A stretch of DNA of 64,000 nucleotides, taken from positions 278,962 to 342,961 of the forward strand of contig NZ_KV795257.1 in the NCBI RefSeq assembly GCF_001808955.1, written 5' to 3'. How positions within the stretch are numbered: position 1 is the stretch's first letter; each line of letters opens with the position of its first letter. Shown here one piece after another: positions 8,183 through 17,232 of the stretch. Origin of the DNA: Rothia sp. HMSC078H08 (GTDB lineage Bacteria > Actinomycetota > Actinomycetes > Actinomycetales > Micrococcaceae). The notes below the pieces were generated by a model. That model was not told where the DNA came from, searched no databases, and saw only the letters and a list, made by a program, of their open reading frames with translations. The translations under genes and the position numbers were made by a program.

Positions 8183-10003
8183 CTACTCAGCACCCAGTTC
8201 CTCAGCACCCTCAAGGCGGCGACGATACACATTAACCGCAACAGCAGTACCCACAAAGGCAACCGAACCCAGCAGAGCAATACTCAGCGGCAAGGTACCC
8301 TCCGGCAGCGGGCCATTATCCTGAGCGCTCGCCTCCAGCTTCGAACCGGCAGAATCACCGCGCGACTTCGAGCTACGCGTATAGAAACTACCCGAACCTG
8401 CAGCACCCACATTCTCCTGAGGCGAAGCAACAGTCACCGTCTCACCCTCAGCAGACTGGTAACCCAACAGGTTCACCACGGTACGCCCCGGCAACATCAC
8501 CGCATAACCAGACATCACCATCGTCGAAGGAACCACCGCAGTCTCAGCCACAGAATTACGAGCCTGCGCGGTAATCGCACGCGCCGACTGCTGCGCCTGC
8601 ACAATATAGCCCAGAGCGCTATCCACCGACGGGATCTTAGCAACAGAATCAGTCACCAAATCTTGAGCATCCGCAGAGGCACCTGAAGAATCCACAGTGC
8701 TCACGCGACCCGAAGGGGCCGAAGGGCTCACACGCTGATTCGCATCAGAAATCATCGGGACCTGCGGGTGAACAACAGTATTCGTAGGCTTCGGAGCCGG
8801 ATCAACAGGAACCGCACGCTGAATCACGCTCACACCAAAAGCACTGGTCGCCATGAGCTGCAGCTCCTCAGTGGAGTTACCACCCACCACAACCACACGG
8901 TAGCGCTTACCCGCATGCAAAGAGGTACCGGGAACCTTCAAATCAGCAGAGAAAGAAGCATCAGTCACCTGCTGAGGGCTCACATGCGTGGTCGCCAGCG
9001 GTGAACCCACGGCACCGCCGTCAGCAGGCATTTCAAAGACCATCACGTCATAGCCCAGGCCGCTCTCCGCCACGTTCCTAGCGCGCACGCTAATCGGCTG
9101 CAGCTCATCCGATCCGCGCAGCTCTGCGGTAGAAATTTCCAGGGTCGCCTCACGGGTCTCCGCGGGAGCCCGATCGGAGCGGGAGTGCACCAGCAGACGA
9201 TCCTCGGTCACCTCAGCGGGTGCCGCATCATCGGTAGAAGAACTCACCGAAGCAGAAGCACTGGCAGACGCACTCACCGAGGCGCTAGCAGATGCACTCG
9301 CAGAAGGACGAGCCGAAACTTTCTGCGATGCAGACGGCGCTTCAGAAGGTACCGGGGCGACCGTCGGGCGCGGGCTATCCTTCGCGGCGCTCGGGGATGC
9401 ACTGGGGCTCAGGGACACCTCGGGGGTGGGATTCGCCTCCACGCGGTTAGCACGGGGAACGCCTGGGGTGTCAGGGAAGAAAATGTTCTGGCGGCTCGCC
9501 AGAATCTCGTCAACGGTCGCGCCCTGTTCAGGCATGAACTCAACCGAAATAGCATCCTTGGTGCTCAGGTTCTGCACCTCAACCATGTACGGCTGCTCAA
9601 CGTTCAGGCGCTGGTGAATACTGACCTCTAGCGCACCCTCATCGTTCAGAGAGGCAGTCATCTGGGAGGCAGGCACGGTCATCGCCGCCATGATACCATC
9701 GTCAACGGAAATAGCGACCAGGCGAACCCTCAGATTCTCCAAAGAGGTTACACCGGTCAACGACAGCAGGGTGTAGTCATTGCTCTGAGCAACCAGGTCC
9801 AGGGTAATGTCGTGGCTAACCACATCGGTGGCAACGGCGATGGGAAGTTCAGGCTTCGGGGTCTGCTGAGTCTGCGCGTGAGCGGCAGAGGCAAAGGTGG
9901 CAGGGGCCAGAGTTGCAGGCGCGACGGAGCCGCCCAAACCGAGGGCGGCAGACGCTACTAGCGCCGCGCCGCGAGCAGTTCGCTGCGTGGAAAACATGGT
10001 CAC
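8183..10003 (-). CDS. secreted two-module surface protein (paralogue C)
   Basis: A 606-residue protein of unknown function. It has a signal peptide (cleavage near AHAQT, about 43), an N-terminal module (about 60-157, ending AISVEFMPEQG like paralogues A and B), a Pro/Ser/Ala linker with a pure Ser-Ala-Val stretch (about 232-255), and the family module at about 286-395 (GLGYDVMVFEMPADGGAVGSPL...HVS...VPGTSLHAGKRYRV). A Ser/Ala-rich segment follows, then a C-terminal helix with VYRRR. LPEGT stands just before the helix and looks like a scrambled LPxTG, so sortase processing is doubtful. The start could be GTG at 10003 or ATG at 9997. Confidence 0.75.
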   Translation of the reverse strand: MTMFSTQRTARGAALVASAALGLGGSVAPATLAPATFASAAHAQTQQTPKPELPIAVATDVVSHDITLDLVAQSNDYTLLSLTGVTSLENLRVRLVAISVDDGIMAAMTVPASQMTASLNDEGALEVSIHQRLNVEQPYMVEVQNLSTKDAISVEFMPEQGATVDEILASRQNIFFPDTPGVPRANRVEANPTPEVSLSPSASPSAAKDSPRPTVAPVPSEAPSASQKVSARPSASASASASVSASASASASVSSSTDDAAPAEVTEDRLLVHSRSDRAPAETREATLEISTAELRGSDELQPISVRARNVAESGLGYDVMVFEMPADGGAVGSPLATTHVSPQQVTDASFSADLKVPGTSLHAGKRYRVVVVGGNSTEELQLMATSAFGVSVIQRAVPVDPAPKPTNTVVHPQVPMISDANQRVSPSAPSGRVSTVDSSGASADAQDLVTDSVAKIPSVDSALGYIVQAQQSARAITAQARNSVAETAVVPSTMVMSGYAVMLPGRTVVNLLGYQSAEGETVTVASPQENVGAAGSGSFYTRSSKSRGDSAGSKLEASAQDNGPLPEGTLPLSIALLGSVAFVGTAVAVNVYRRRLEGAEELGAE

Positions 10004-10179
10004 CTATTTTCGTGAGTGAGTGTGATGAATCGTCGTGTGACTCCTGCGCCCAAAGGTCGGAAGTAGGCACAGAATAACGGTTCTCTGATATCGGTGACCG
10101 GAGGCGCTTCACAGCGACTCCTCACCTCGGGTGAACGAGGTGGTAAAGAGTGATAGTACCGTCTATGACAGCACTCTAA

Positions 10180-10208
10180 ATTATAGGTATAACCTTAGAA
10201 AAAGTTAA
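10180..10208 (-). promoter_or_regulatory. promoter of paralogue C with AGGTATAACCT spacer palindrome
   Basis: On the minus strand, TTAACT (10208-10203), a 17-base spacer and TATAAT (10185-10180) form a strong promoter. The spacer and -10 edge contain the near-palindrome AGGTATAACCT (10185-10195), a possible operator. The leader to the start codon is about 170 bases. Confidence 0.6.
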
Positions 10209-10254
10209 AGATGTAGGGACGCCCGAATCTTGCATTTCGGACATCCCTACATCT
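10209..10254 (-). terminator. hairpin terminator of paralogue D
   Basis: Arms 10209-10219 and 10244-10254 pair perfectly with an inner CGAA/TTCG stem. It lies about 40 bases beyond the stop of the minus-strand gene at 10295 and is followed on that strand by a T-rich run. Confidence 0.8.
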
Positions 10255-10294
10255 ATATGCATATTTTGCCTAGTGGGGCAATAATTGACCCGTT

Positions 10295-12280
10295 TTAGCG
10301 GCGAGAACTGAGCTGCATCTCACTACGGCGACGGCGGCTCAAACGCATACCGGCAAGCAGTGACAGCGATCCAGCGGCACTAATGACCAACATATTGGAG
10401 GCGCCAGTAGCCGCCAGCTGCTCACGCTTCTGCTGGGCACCGGAGGCAACCTTCTGGGAGCCAGATGCCTGTGCTTCGACCTTCTGCGCGTTGCCCTTCT
10501 GCGCTTCAGTCTTCTGCACAGAGGTATTCTGTGCAGAAACATTCTGCGCGGGAGCACCCTGAACACCAGCCGGAGCGTCCTTCTTCTGCTCAGAACCGCT
10601 CTCCCCCGCCTTCTGCTCGGTAACAGAAGCCTGATCAGCCGCAGGCTCAGTAGGCACCGAAGCATCGACCGCGGGAGTCTCGACAGCGGGAGCGTCGGCT
10701 ACGGGAGCCTCGACAGTGGGCGCATCCTGCTCGGGGGCCGCGGGCAAGCTATCCACGCTATCGCGCTCGACGGTAAAGCCGCCATTGACCATGCGCACAG
10801 TACCCTGCTCATCCTCCGCCACGGCGCTCACACGGTAGGTGGCACCGGGCTTGAGCTCCGAGCCGGGAATCTGTACCTGTGCAGTGAAAGCACCGGAGTC
10901 GTCAATCTCAGAGACGTCAGCCGACGCAATCACGCCGCCGGTAGCTACTCCGTATTCATCGATAGCGCTAACCATCAGGTGCACCGAGCTGACGCCGGTG
11001 AAGCCCTCTCCACGCAGGGTCAGGGTCTTTGCGGAATCGTTTTCGGGAACTACGGTTTCTTCTACGTGCAGGCGGGCGGTCATCACGGGGTTAGAGGTGT
11101 TGTTCTGTTCTTCAGTGGTGTCGTGGACGCGGTCAAAGCGAGTGTCGCGCGGCAGGCTGTAGTGGCGGCGCGGGTCATCCTCGGGCAATACGTGGTCGAA
11201 CTTCTCGACGGGGCTCACGGCAACTACCTGCTCAGAATCAGCCTGGGCGTTCTGCGCGGGCTGCGCCTCCTCTGCAGACTGCTTCTTCTCAAACTGTGCC
11301 TGCTCCGCCATTGCACGCTCAGCGGTCGCAACCGGAGCGGAGCCATTCTGTACATTCCAACCATTCATGAAGGGAACCTCAACTTCCTGGGCGGTGTAAC
11401 CATTAGCGGCAGAGGGCGCAACCTCAACGCTCAGCACGTAGCGCAGGTCTTCGTGAACAGCCTGCACTTCTTCCAGCCTGGATCCGGGCACTTCAATGCC
11501 GTCCAGGAGGGTGCCGTTCATAACGTCGGCGCGCGCGGGAGAGGCAGCGAGCAGGATGCGGTTACCCTGGCTATCCAGGGCGTAGGCGTAGGTCATGACT
11601 TCGAAAGCCTGCGCCTCACCCAGACCGGTGACTTTGTAGACGACAAGGTTCTTATCCTGCGGGATTTCCAGCTGCCCCGAAAGAATCCGAGCATTGAGCG
11701 GCTCATCCTGGGTGTCGGCGGGCAGCACTTCCAGCGGTGCGGAGGAGTTGTAGGAGGGGTCCTCGGTTGCGTAGCCCTTACCGGGGTCGACCACAGCAGT
11801 TGCGACGACGTACTGCTGGTTGGGGTCGAGGGTACCTGCGGGCAGGGTCAACTGGGTGCTGAAGCGGCCACCGTCCACATCGAGTTCGGGTACGAGGGTC
11901 ATCGTCACTGCGGAGCCGCGACCCAGTGCGTAGAGGGGGTACTGGCGGTATTCGCTCACGTACACCGCCACACCGTAACGTTCAACGGCACCGCCGGTGA
12001 AGCCTTCACCGGTGACGGTAATGCTCTGGGAACGTGCCGGGTTAATGACGACGCCCTGCTCGACGTACACCTGCGGGGAGGTTTGGGTGGCAACGTTTTC
12101 GATGGGGGTTGCGTTTGTTGCGGAGGGGGGATTGTCGGGTTCTACCGCAGTCGATGAAGCAATTCCGCCAGTATTTTGCACCTGCACATCTGCGTGCGCA
12201 GCACCAACACCGGTAACGGACAGGACGGATGCAGCAATAGCGGCTGTTGCTCGGGTTTTTGAGTGAGCGGGTTCGGGCAT
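10295..12280 (-). CDS. sortase-anchored three-module surface protein (paralogue D)
   Basis: A 661-residue protein of unknown function. The ATG at 12280 (MPEPAHSK...) is chosen because AAGGTG lies eight bases upstream and a signal peptide follows (about 1-30). Three copies of the family module are visible: about 70-187 (SITVTGEGFTGG), 196-305 (LVVYKVTGLGE) and 400-505 (TLTLRGEGFTGV...ATGGVIASADV...IPGSELKPGATYRV). Modules 1 and 3 keep a G-E/S-G-F-T turn shared with the gene at 14051. An acidic Ala/Gln linker ends in LAATG (622-626), a hydrophobic helix and an Arg-rich tail, so it should be covalently attached to peptidoglycan. It is the largest-copy member of the family. Confidence 0.8.
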   Translation of the reverse strand: MPEPAHSKTRATAAIAASVLSVTGVGAAHADVQVQNTGGIASSTAVEPDNPPSATNATPIENVATQTSPQVYVEQGVVINPARSQSITVTGEGFTGGAVERYGVAVYVSEYRQYPLYALGRGSAVTMTLVPELDVDGGRFSTQLTLPAGTLDPNQQYVVATAVVDPGKGYATEDPSYNSSAPLEVLPADTQDEPLNARILSGQLEIPQDKNLVVYKVTGLGEAQAFEVMTYAYALDSQGNRILLAASPARADVMNGTLLDGIEVPGSRLEEVQAVHEDLRYVLSVEVAPSAANGYTAQEVEVPFMNGWNVQNGSAPVATAERAMAEQAQFEKKQSAEEAQPAQNAQADSEQVVAVSPVEKFDHVLPEDDPRRHYSLPRDTRFDRVHDTTEEQNNTSNPVMTARLHVEETVVPENDSAKTLTLRGEGFTGVSSVHLMVSAIDEYGVATGGVIASADVSEIDDSGAFTAQVQIPGSELKPGATYRVSAVAEDEQGTVRMVNGGFTVERDSVDSLPAAPEQDAPTVEAPVADAPAVETPAVDASVPTEPAADQASVTEQKAGESGSEQKKDAPAGVQGAPAQNVSAQNTSVQKTEAQKGNAQKVEAQASGSQKVASGAQQKREQLAATGASNMLVISAAGSLSLLAGMRLSRRRRSEMQLSSRR

Positions 12281-12379
12281 GGAACACACCTTTTCTGTGA
12301 GTGTGAACGATACCCTCCGGAGGGTGCCACGGATCGAAGCTGGACGGGTGTCTCTTCGGGATTGACCGCTATAACGCAC

Positions 12380-12829
12380 GGACTAGTCATAACATTCCTG
12401 TAATGGTGGAAGTTACCGCGAAGGGAATCGCTCTATTTATCGGTAATTCCACACTAACAATACTTTTTAGGTTATTGCTGTAAATACGCTTTACGTCCTG
12501 ACTATTTTCTTGTGCAATAACCCACATGGAATATTTTTTACTCTCCGGAACAGTATCAAGAGTACTCAAATTGCATGGACTAGGCGAAATTTTTCAACTC
12601 TCCCTTGAGGCTCAAGGTTTTATTGCATGCATATGCAGTTTTAATGGATTTGAGATAAAAATATTCTGCACATCCATGCATTTAATTTATTTCTTTTAAG
12701 TGAAAAAATTGCAGGTCACAGCGCTTTTCCCGCACATTGATTAAAAGCGTGCGTACCAATAACCACGCACAAAATAACCCAGCAAAATGATTCCGCCACC
12801 CCACCCCAGCACCCTCAGTAATAAACTCC
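12380..12829. other. AT-rich intergenic stretch
   Basis: About 450 bases of low GC between paralogue D and the oxidoreductase gene. Apart from the promoter of paralogue D and a weak hairpin (12722-12728 with 12743-12749) that could end the oxidoreductase transcript, I see no gene. Confidence 0.6.
12432..12484 (-). promoter_or_regulatory. promoter of paralogue D with shared leader motif
   Basis: On the minus strand TTTACA (12484-12479), a 16-base spacer and TATTGT (12462-12457) form a promoter. The spacer holds AACCTAA, a DtxR-like half-site. The predicted transcript begins next to ACCGATAAATAGA (near 12434-12447), which is also found just inside the predicted leader of the gene at 5557. Confidence 0.5.
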
Positions 12830-13837
12830 CTATGAATCGGTAATACGAACGACTCTCTTGCCACGCGTATGGCCAGCCTTCAAATCGCGGTAGGCTGCAC
12901 GGACGTCCTCAATCGTGAACCCGTACACGCGATCCAGCCGAATTGACACTTTTCCCTCAGTAACCAGCTCGGCTAGGGCTTCAAAATCCCCGTGTTCCGA
13001 GTGGCGGGGGCCGGTAAACTGCGCTCCCCGGATCATGACCTTGGGCGAAGGAACGAGAGTTCCAATGTCTTTACCCTTCAGACCCAGCGAGAATGCCAAG
13101 CTGACGTAGTCGCCACCATAGCAGTCCAGGAACTTCGTCACGCGGCCCTCAGCAGCTTTGAGCACACGCTCCCTAACGCCCTCACCGTAGGCAACCGGAA
13201 CAGCACCCAGCGACCTAACAAATTCGGCATTCGCAGCCCCCGCGATTCCGACGACCCGTGCGCCACGAGCCACCGCATACTGCACAGCGGTGGACCCAAT
13301 TCCGCCCGAGGCTGCAGAAATGACCACAGTATCGCCCGCACCCACGCCAATATGGCGGAAGGCGCCTCCCACGGTCAAGGCCGCGACACCCATTGCAGCG
13401 GCATGGTCAAAATCAATGGAGGCGGGCTTAAGCGCAATATCACCGGTATTCACACAAATTTCCGTAGCTAGAGACCCCCTCTTGGTACCCAGACCGGGGG
13501 CACTAACAATGGTTCCGAAGACCTCGTCACCCACATGGTAACCCGATACGCCGGGCCCCACCTCGAGCACCGTGCCGGAGAAATCACGCCCTACTCCACG
13601 AGGGAACTGCGATTTCTTTGATTCAAACCAACGGCGGGGGTTCCTGATTTTCATGACGCGCGAGAGCATCCTGAGCTGCGGAGCGCCCTCAAAGATCTTA
13701 TAGTCCACAGGGTTCAGGCCGACCGCATGCACCGCAATCTTTACCTGCCCCTCCCCCGGAATCTCCTCCGGTACACTCACGAACTTCAGATTCTCCACGG
13801 GCCCAAAGTGGTCGTACTGTACTGCCTGTACACTCAT
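12830..13837 (-). CDS. NADP-dependent quinone oxidoreductase-like MDR protein
   Basis: A 335-residue medium-chain dehydrogenase/reductase of the zinc-independent quinone-oxidoreductase type. It has the GroES-like N-terminal domain (GLNPVDYKIFEG, VGRDFSGTVLEVG) and a Rossmann domain with AASGGIGSTAVQYA near residue 160, which binds the dinucleotide. The catalytic zinc Cys/His ligands of alcohol dehydrogenases are absent. It probably reduces quinones or enones with NADPH in the cytoplasm. ATG at 13837 follows a purine-rich GAGAGGAA site. It interrupts the surface-protein block and has no obvious functional tie to it. Confidence 0.85.
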   Translation of the reverse strand: MSVQAVQYDHFGPVENLKFVSVPEEIPGEGQVKIAVHAVGLNPVDYKIFEGAPQLRMLSRVMKIRNPRRWFESKKSQFPRGVGRDFSGTVLEVGPGVSGYHVGDEVFGTIVSAPGLGTKRGSLATEICVNTGDIALKPASIDFDHAAAMGVAALTVGGAFRHIGVGAGDTVVISAASGGIGSTAVQYAVARGARVVGIAGAANAEFVRSLGAVPVAYGEGVRERVLKAAEGRVTKFLDCYGGDYVSLAFSLGLKGKDIGTLVPSPKVMIRGAQFTGPRHSEHGDFEALAELVTEGKVSIRLDRVYGFTIEDVRAAYRDLKAGHTRGKRVVRITDS

Positions 13838-13964
13838 CGTTTCTCATTCCTCTCTCTTCCCAATTCGGGACTCCAAAACTCACAGACTCAGGAAACCCGC
13901 AACAAACAAATCTGCACCGGTTTGCCCGTCTCATGCGGTTATTACATTCCGCAAAATACCGCCT

Positions 13965-14022
13965 AAACGCCCTCGCGGTCTCCTAGGAATATTTTATTCC
14001 CAAAGAGACCGCGAGGGCGTTT
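13965..14022. terminator. 18-bp hairpin terminator
   Basis: Arms 13965-13982 and 14005-14022 are perfectly complementary, with a small inner GGAAT/ATTCC stem. It lies just downstream of the surface gene ending at 14051 on the minus strand, with A/T flanks on both sides. Confidence 0.9.
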
Positions 14023-14050
14023 CATAAGACTCTATACGAAAGGATAAACC

Positions 14051-15754
14051 TTAGAGGCTGCGGCGGCGCAGGAGCATCAGTGCGGCACCAGCAATCAGAG
14101 CTGCGGCGCCAACGCCTGCAATACCTGCAACACCCTCAGCACCGGTGTTAGCCAGCTGCGGCTTCGAGGAAGCCGAAGAAGAGGTCGAAGTCGAACCCTT
14201 GGTGCCGGAGACACCTACAGTGTGACCCTTGGAGCTAGAGGAGGTAGCAGCAGAAGCGTTGCCAACCTTAGCCTTGGGTGCCTGAGAAGAAGGCATGCGG
14301 GTCTCGGTTACGACAACCGAACCATCTTCGCGCATCTCAGCGGTGAAGACGCTGGTGGTGCCGTCGCCGTTATCGCGAACGGTGGTGCTCTCATCCTCGG
14401 TAGCTGCCGGCAGGGTCGGTGCGGGGTTGTTCGCATCGCTCACGGTAGCGGTGGTGACTGCCACCTGGTGTACCAGGCCGTTGGGGTCACTGGTTGCCAC
14501 CATTGCGTATGCGTAACCGGGCTGCAGCAGTTCAGCAAGAACGCTGACCTTGACGCGGAAGGTGCCGTTCACGATTTCAGAAGCAGGCACATCGTGGGTT
14601 GCCAGAGCATCACCGGTGATGTTGCCGTTTGCATCCAGGCGGAAGATAGCAATCTGCACACCGTTAGCGACAGACTCGTGGGTGAAGCCGGAGCCATTGA
14701 AGGTCAGGACGTTGTACTGGTCGTTCGGATTCAGGGATGCATCCTCGGTGGTGAGGGTTGCGTTCTCAGGTGCTGCGGGAGCCTCAGGAGCGGGGGTCTC
14801 GGTCTGCTCGGGTGCCGGGGTTTCAGCCTTGGGTGCTTCCGGAGCAGGAGTTTCTTCCTTGGGAGCCTCAGTCTTGGGAGCCTCGGGTGCCGGGGTCTCG
14901 TCAGCCTTGGGGGTCTCCGGTGCCGGGGTCACGGGAGCGGGGGTCTCTTTGTTCTTGGGTGCCTCGGGAGAGGTGGACTCGGTGACCTTGAAGGAGGAGA
15001 GAGCCACGAGCTTCTGGTCAGCCTGAGCAGCCTGAGGGTTGCTCACAGCAACCAGAGCGTAGGAAGCGCCGGCGGGCAGCTTGCTTGCCTCGACAGTGAA
15101 GGAAGTCTTGAAGGAGCCATCCTGAATCTGGTCCGCAGACACGGACACGGTGGTAATGACGTCGCCGGTAATCTGCTGGTTCTCATCCAGCGCGTAGATG
15201 CTGACCTGAACGCCGGGGCCGACCTTCTCGCCGTAGAAGCCGGTACCAACAACGCTCACGGTGTTAAACTGCGCATCACCGGAGAAGCGTGCGTTCTCGA
15301 TGGAGACGAAGGGGTTAGCCTGCTTCACCTCGGGAGCCGGGGTGGAGGGAGTGGTGGGCTCGGGGGTTGCGGGAGCAGGGGTCTCAGCCTTAGGAGTCTC
15401 AGCCTTAGGGGTTTCAGCCTTAGGAGCTTCGGTTGCCTCAGCCTTAGGAGCCTCAGCCTTAGGTGCTTCAGCCTTAGGAGCTTCGGTTGCCTCAGCCTTG
15501 GGAGCCTCAGCCTTAGGTGCTTCAGTTGCCTCAGCCTTAGGAGCTTCAGTCTTGGGAGCCTCAGCCTTGGGAGTCTCGGTTGCGTTGCCGCCGGGCAGGG
15601 AAGAAGTCTGAGAAGATGCCTTCTGATCAACAACCTGCTGCTGCTGATCGGCGGGTGCTTCTGCCGCAAAGGTTGCCGGGATTGCTGCCACAGAACCAGC
15701 GGTAAAAGCTGCCGCAGCTGCGATCTTGTAAACGCGACGGGTAGTCTTCGACAT
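14051..15754 (-). CDS. sortase-anchored two-module surface protein (paralogue E)
   Basis: A 567-residue protein of unknown function. A signal peptide (1-31) is followed by a Lys-Ala-Glu-Pro repeat (58-125), a first module (148-258, VSVVGTGFYGEKVGPGVQVSIYALDENQ start), a second Pro/Glu/Ala repeat (262-328), a second module (331-440, NGSGFTHESVANGVQIAI..NGNITGDALATHDV...NGTFR) and a Ser/Thr linker. LANTG (534-538), a hydrophobic helix and LRRRSL form the wall-sorting signal. The GTGF/GSGF turns resemble the Ig-like segments that accompany HtaA domains in other actinobacteria. ATG at 15754 follows GAGGAAAA. Function is not known. Adhesion or ligand display at the wall is the likeliest role. Confidence 0.8.
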   Translation of the reverse strand: MSKTTRRVYKIAAAAAFTAGSVAAIPATFAAEAPADQQQQVVDQKASSQTSSLPGGNATETPKAEAPKTEAPKAEATEAPKAEAPKAEATEAPKAEAPKAEAPKAEATEAPKAETPKAETPKAETPAPATPEPTTPSTPAPEVKQANPFVSIENARFSGDAQFNTVSVVGTGFYGEKVGPGVQVSIYALDENQQITGDVITTVSVSADQIQDGSFKTSFTVEASKLPAGASYALVAVSNPQAAQADQKLVALSSFKVTESTSPEAPKNKETPAPVTPAPETPKADETPAPEAPKTEAPKEETPAPEAPKAETPAPEQTETPAPEAPAAPENATLTTEDASLNPNDQYNVLTFNGSGFTHESVANGVQIAIFRLDANGNITGDALATHDVPASEIVNGTFRVKVSVLAELLQPGYAYAMVATSDPNGLVHQVAVTTATVSDANNPAPTLPAATEDESTTVRDNGDGTTSVFTAEMREDGSVVVTETRMPSSQAPKAKVGNASAATSSSSKGHTVGVSGTKGSTSTSSSASSKPQLANTGAEGVAGIAGVGAAALIAGAALMLLRRRSL

Positions 15755-15849
15755 TTTTCCTCGATCTCTGAATTATCGGTGGTGAACCTACGCGGTGTGC
15801 CTCCGTCTTTGAGGGGCGCGCAGATTCACACATGGGTGTGACTGCTAAA

Positions 15850-15859
15850 AGGCTAACAC
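15850..15859 (-). promoter_or_regulatory. extended -10 promoter element GTGTTAGCCT
   Basis: On the minus strand TGTTAGCCT fits TGnTAnnnT and lies about 95 bases before the start at 15754, almost the same spacing as the matching element upstream of 7743. The complementary reading AGGCTAAC is a DtxR-like half-site. Further upstream (about 15930-15945) is the odd palindrome CCCTCAAGTTGAGGG. Confidence 0.35.
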
Positions 15860-16215
15860 CCAACTCTGAGTCTTCTGCCCTCTTAATGCCCGCTTTAAGT
15901 AACTGTAATGAAATCGTTATAAAACCACCCCTCAAGTTGAGGGTTATTACAGACCAATTATGGTGTTTTGTGGTCATATACTGACATGTGAACACCGGTA
16001 ACCCTACATTTTGATTGCATTTGAAGAAAATATAATACTTTCCATAGATGATTTCACCCCAACTATTTCACCATGGTGAACCTTAAAGTCTCACGTACCA
16101 CTTTATAGTTCCATCAAGTACTCCTTGATACCTCTCCCCCACCTATTCCCGCCCCGCTTGGCACCCGGATCAAAGCTCCACACAAGCCACAGACCTCCCC
16201 GCGTACAAACAAAAA

Positions 16216-16255
16216 GCCTCGCCCGCATCCCAAGAATCAGGAATGCAGGCGAGGC
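16216..16255 (-). terminator. hairpin terminator of the SDR gene
   Basis: Arms 16216-16228 and 16243-16255 pair with one mismatch and are followed on the minus strand by TTTTTGTTTG. It follows the stop of the SDR gene at 16297. Confidence 0.85.
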
Positions 16256-16296
16256 AAACACAAAACCCCGCATCAGCGGACGCAAGAGCACAAAGC

Positions 16297-17097
16297 TTAG
16301 CTCTCCTTGCGAATCACCTTGAACTGGCTCGGCTGCGCCACCGGGCGAATCGTAATGCGGTCAAGGTTCACGTGGTGCGGAACGTTCAACGCAAAGGTCA
16401 CGGTCTGCGCTACATCCTCGGCGGTTAGCGGCTTCTCAACGCCCGCGTAGACGCGCTCTGCAGCTTCCTTAGAACCCAGACGATTTAGGGAGAACTCCTC
16501 GGTGTGCACCATGCCCGGGCAAATCTCAATCACGCGAACGTTATGTTCCGCTTCTTCCAGGCGGAGCGCCTCGGTCAGGCCGCGAGCGCCGAACTTCGCC
16601 GCGTTGTATCCGGCGCCGCCCTCGTAGCCGTGCTCGGCAGCGGTGGAGGTCAGGTTCAGGATCGTGCCGTGACCGTTCAGGCGCAACGCCTCCGCGAAGG
16701 CACGCACCATGTGCAGAATACCGAGAACATTCATCTGGTACATCTTCAAATAATCGGTAGGCTTGCCGTCGGCAACCTTATCCACGCCAATAGCACCACC
16801 GGCAATATTGACCAGGGCGTCAATGGTGCCCTGCTCCTCCAGGATCTGCTCGGCTACGAACTGAACGGACTGCTCATCGGTCACATCGCAGGTCACCGGG
16901 TGAGCGCCGGTTTCCGCATAAAGGGTGTAAAGACGGTCGGTACGACGAGCCAGGGCGTAGACGGTCCAGCCACTTGCTACTAGCTGCTGTACGGTGGCTC
17001 GGCCAATACCGCTGGATGCGCCGGTCACCACGGCCACTTTGCCGTCACCGGTATGGGGCAGGAAAGGAGATGCAGGAATGTGGGTGTTCTCAGTCAT
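16297..17097 (-). CDS. SDR-family oxidoreductase
   Basis: A 266-residue classical short-chain dehydrogenase/reductase. The NAD(P)-binding TGASSGIG lies near residue 25, NIAGG near 98 and the catalytic YNAAK near 159, preceded by Ser in NLTSTAA. The second strand ends in ARRTDR, whose Arg residues favour NADPH. The C-terminal TIRP motif resembles YdfG-like 3-hydroxy acid dehydrogenases, which oxidise serine or 3-hydroxypropionate, though the substrate is not certain. TAGGAT lies six bases before the ATG, so the message may be leaderless. Confidence 0.88.
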   Translation of the reverse strand: MTENTHIPASPFLPHTGDGKVAVVTGASSGIGRATVQQLVASGWTVYALARRTDRLYTLYAETGAHPVTCDVTDEQSVQFVAEQILEEQGTIDALVNIAGGAIGVDKVADGKPTDYLKMYQMNVLGILHMVRAFAEALRLNGHGTILNLTSTAAEHGYEGGAGYNAAKFGARGLTEALRLEEAEHNVRVIEICPGMVHTEEFSLNRLGSKEAAERVYAGVEKPLTAEDVAQTVTFALNVPHHVNLDRITIRPVAQPSQFKVIRKES

Positions 17098-17117
17098 ACT
17101 TTAATCCTAGTAGAGTG

Positions 17118-17156
17118 ATGCCCGCGGGTGCTCAGTTCGAGCAGACTCGCGGGCAT
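17118..17156. terminator. hairpin, probable terminator of the small membrane gene
   Basis: ATGCCCGCG (17118-17126) pairs with CGCGGGCAT (17148-17156) around an inner TGCTC/GAGCA stem. It lies between the small membrane-protein gene and the SDR start. The T-run lies on the plus side only. Confidence 0.55.
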
Positions 17157-17232
17157 ATATTTTGAAATTTTCGATAGTGAGATAGGTACCCGCCGCCGTT
17201 CAGAACAAACGATACAGACACCATCACCCGTG

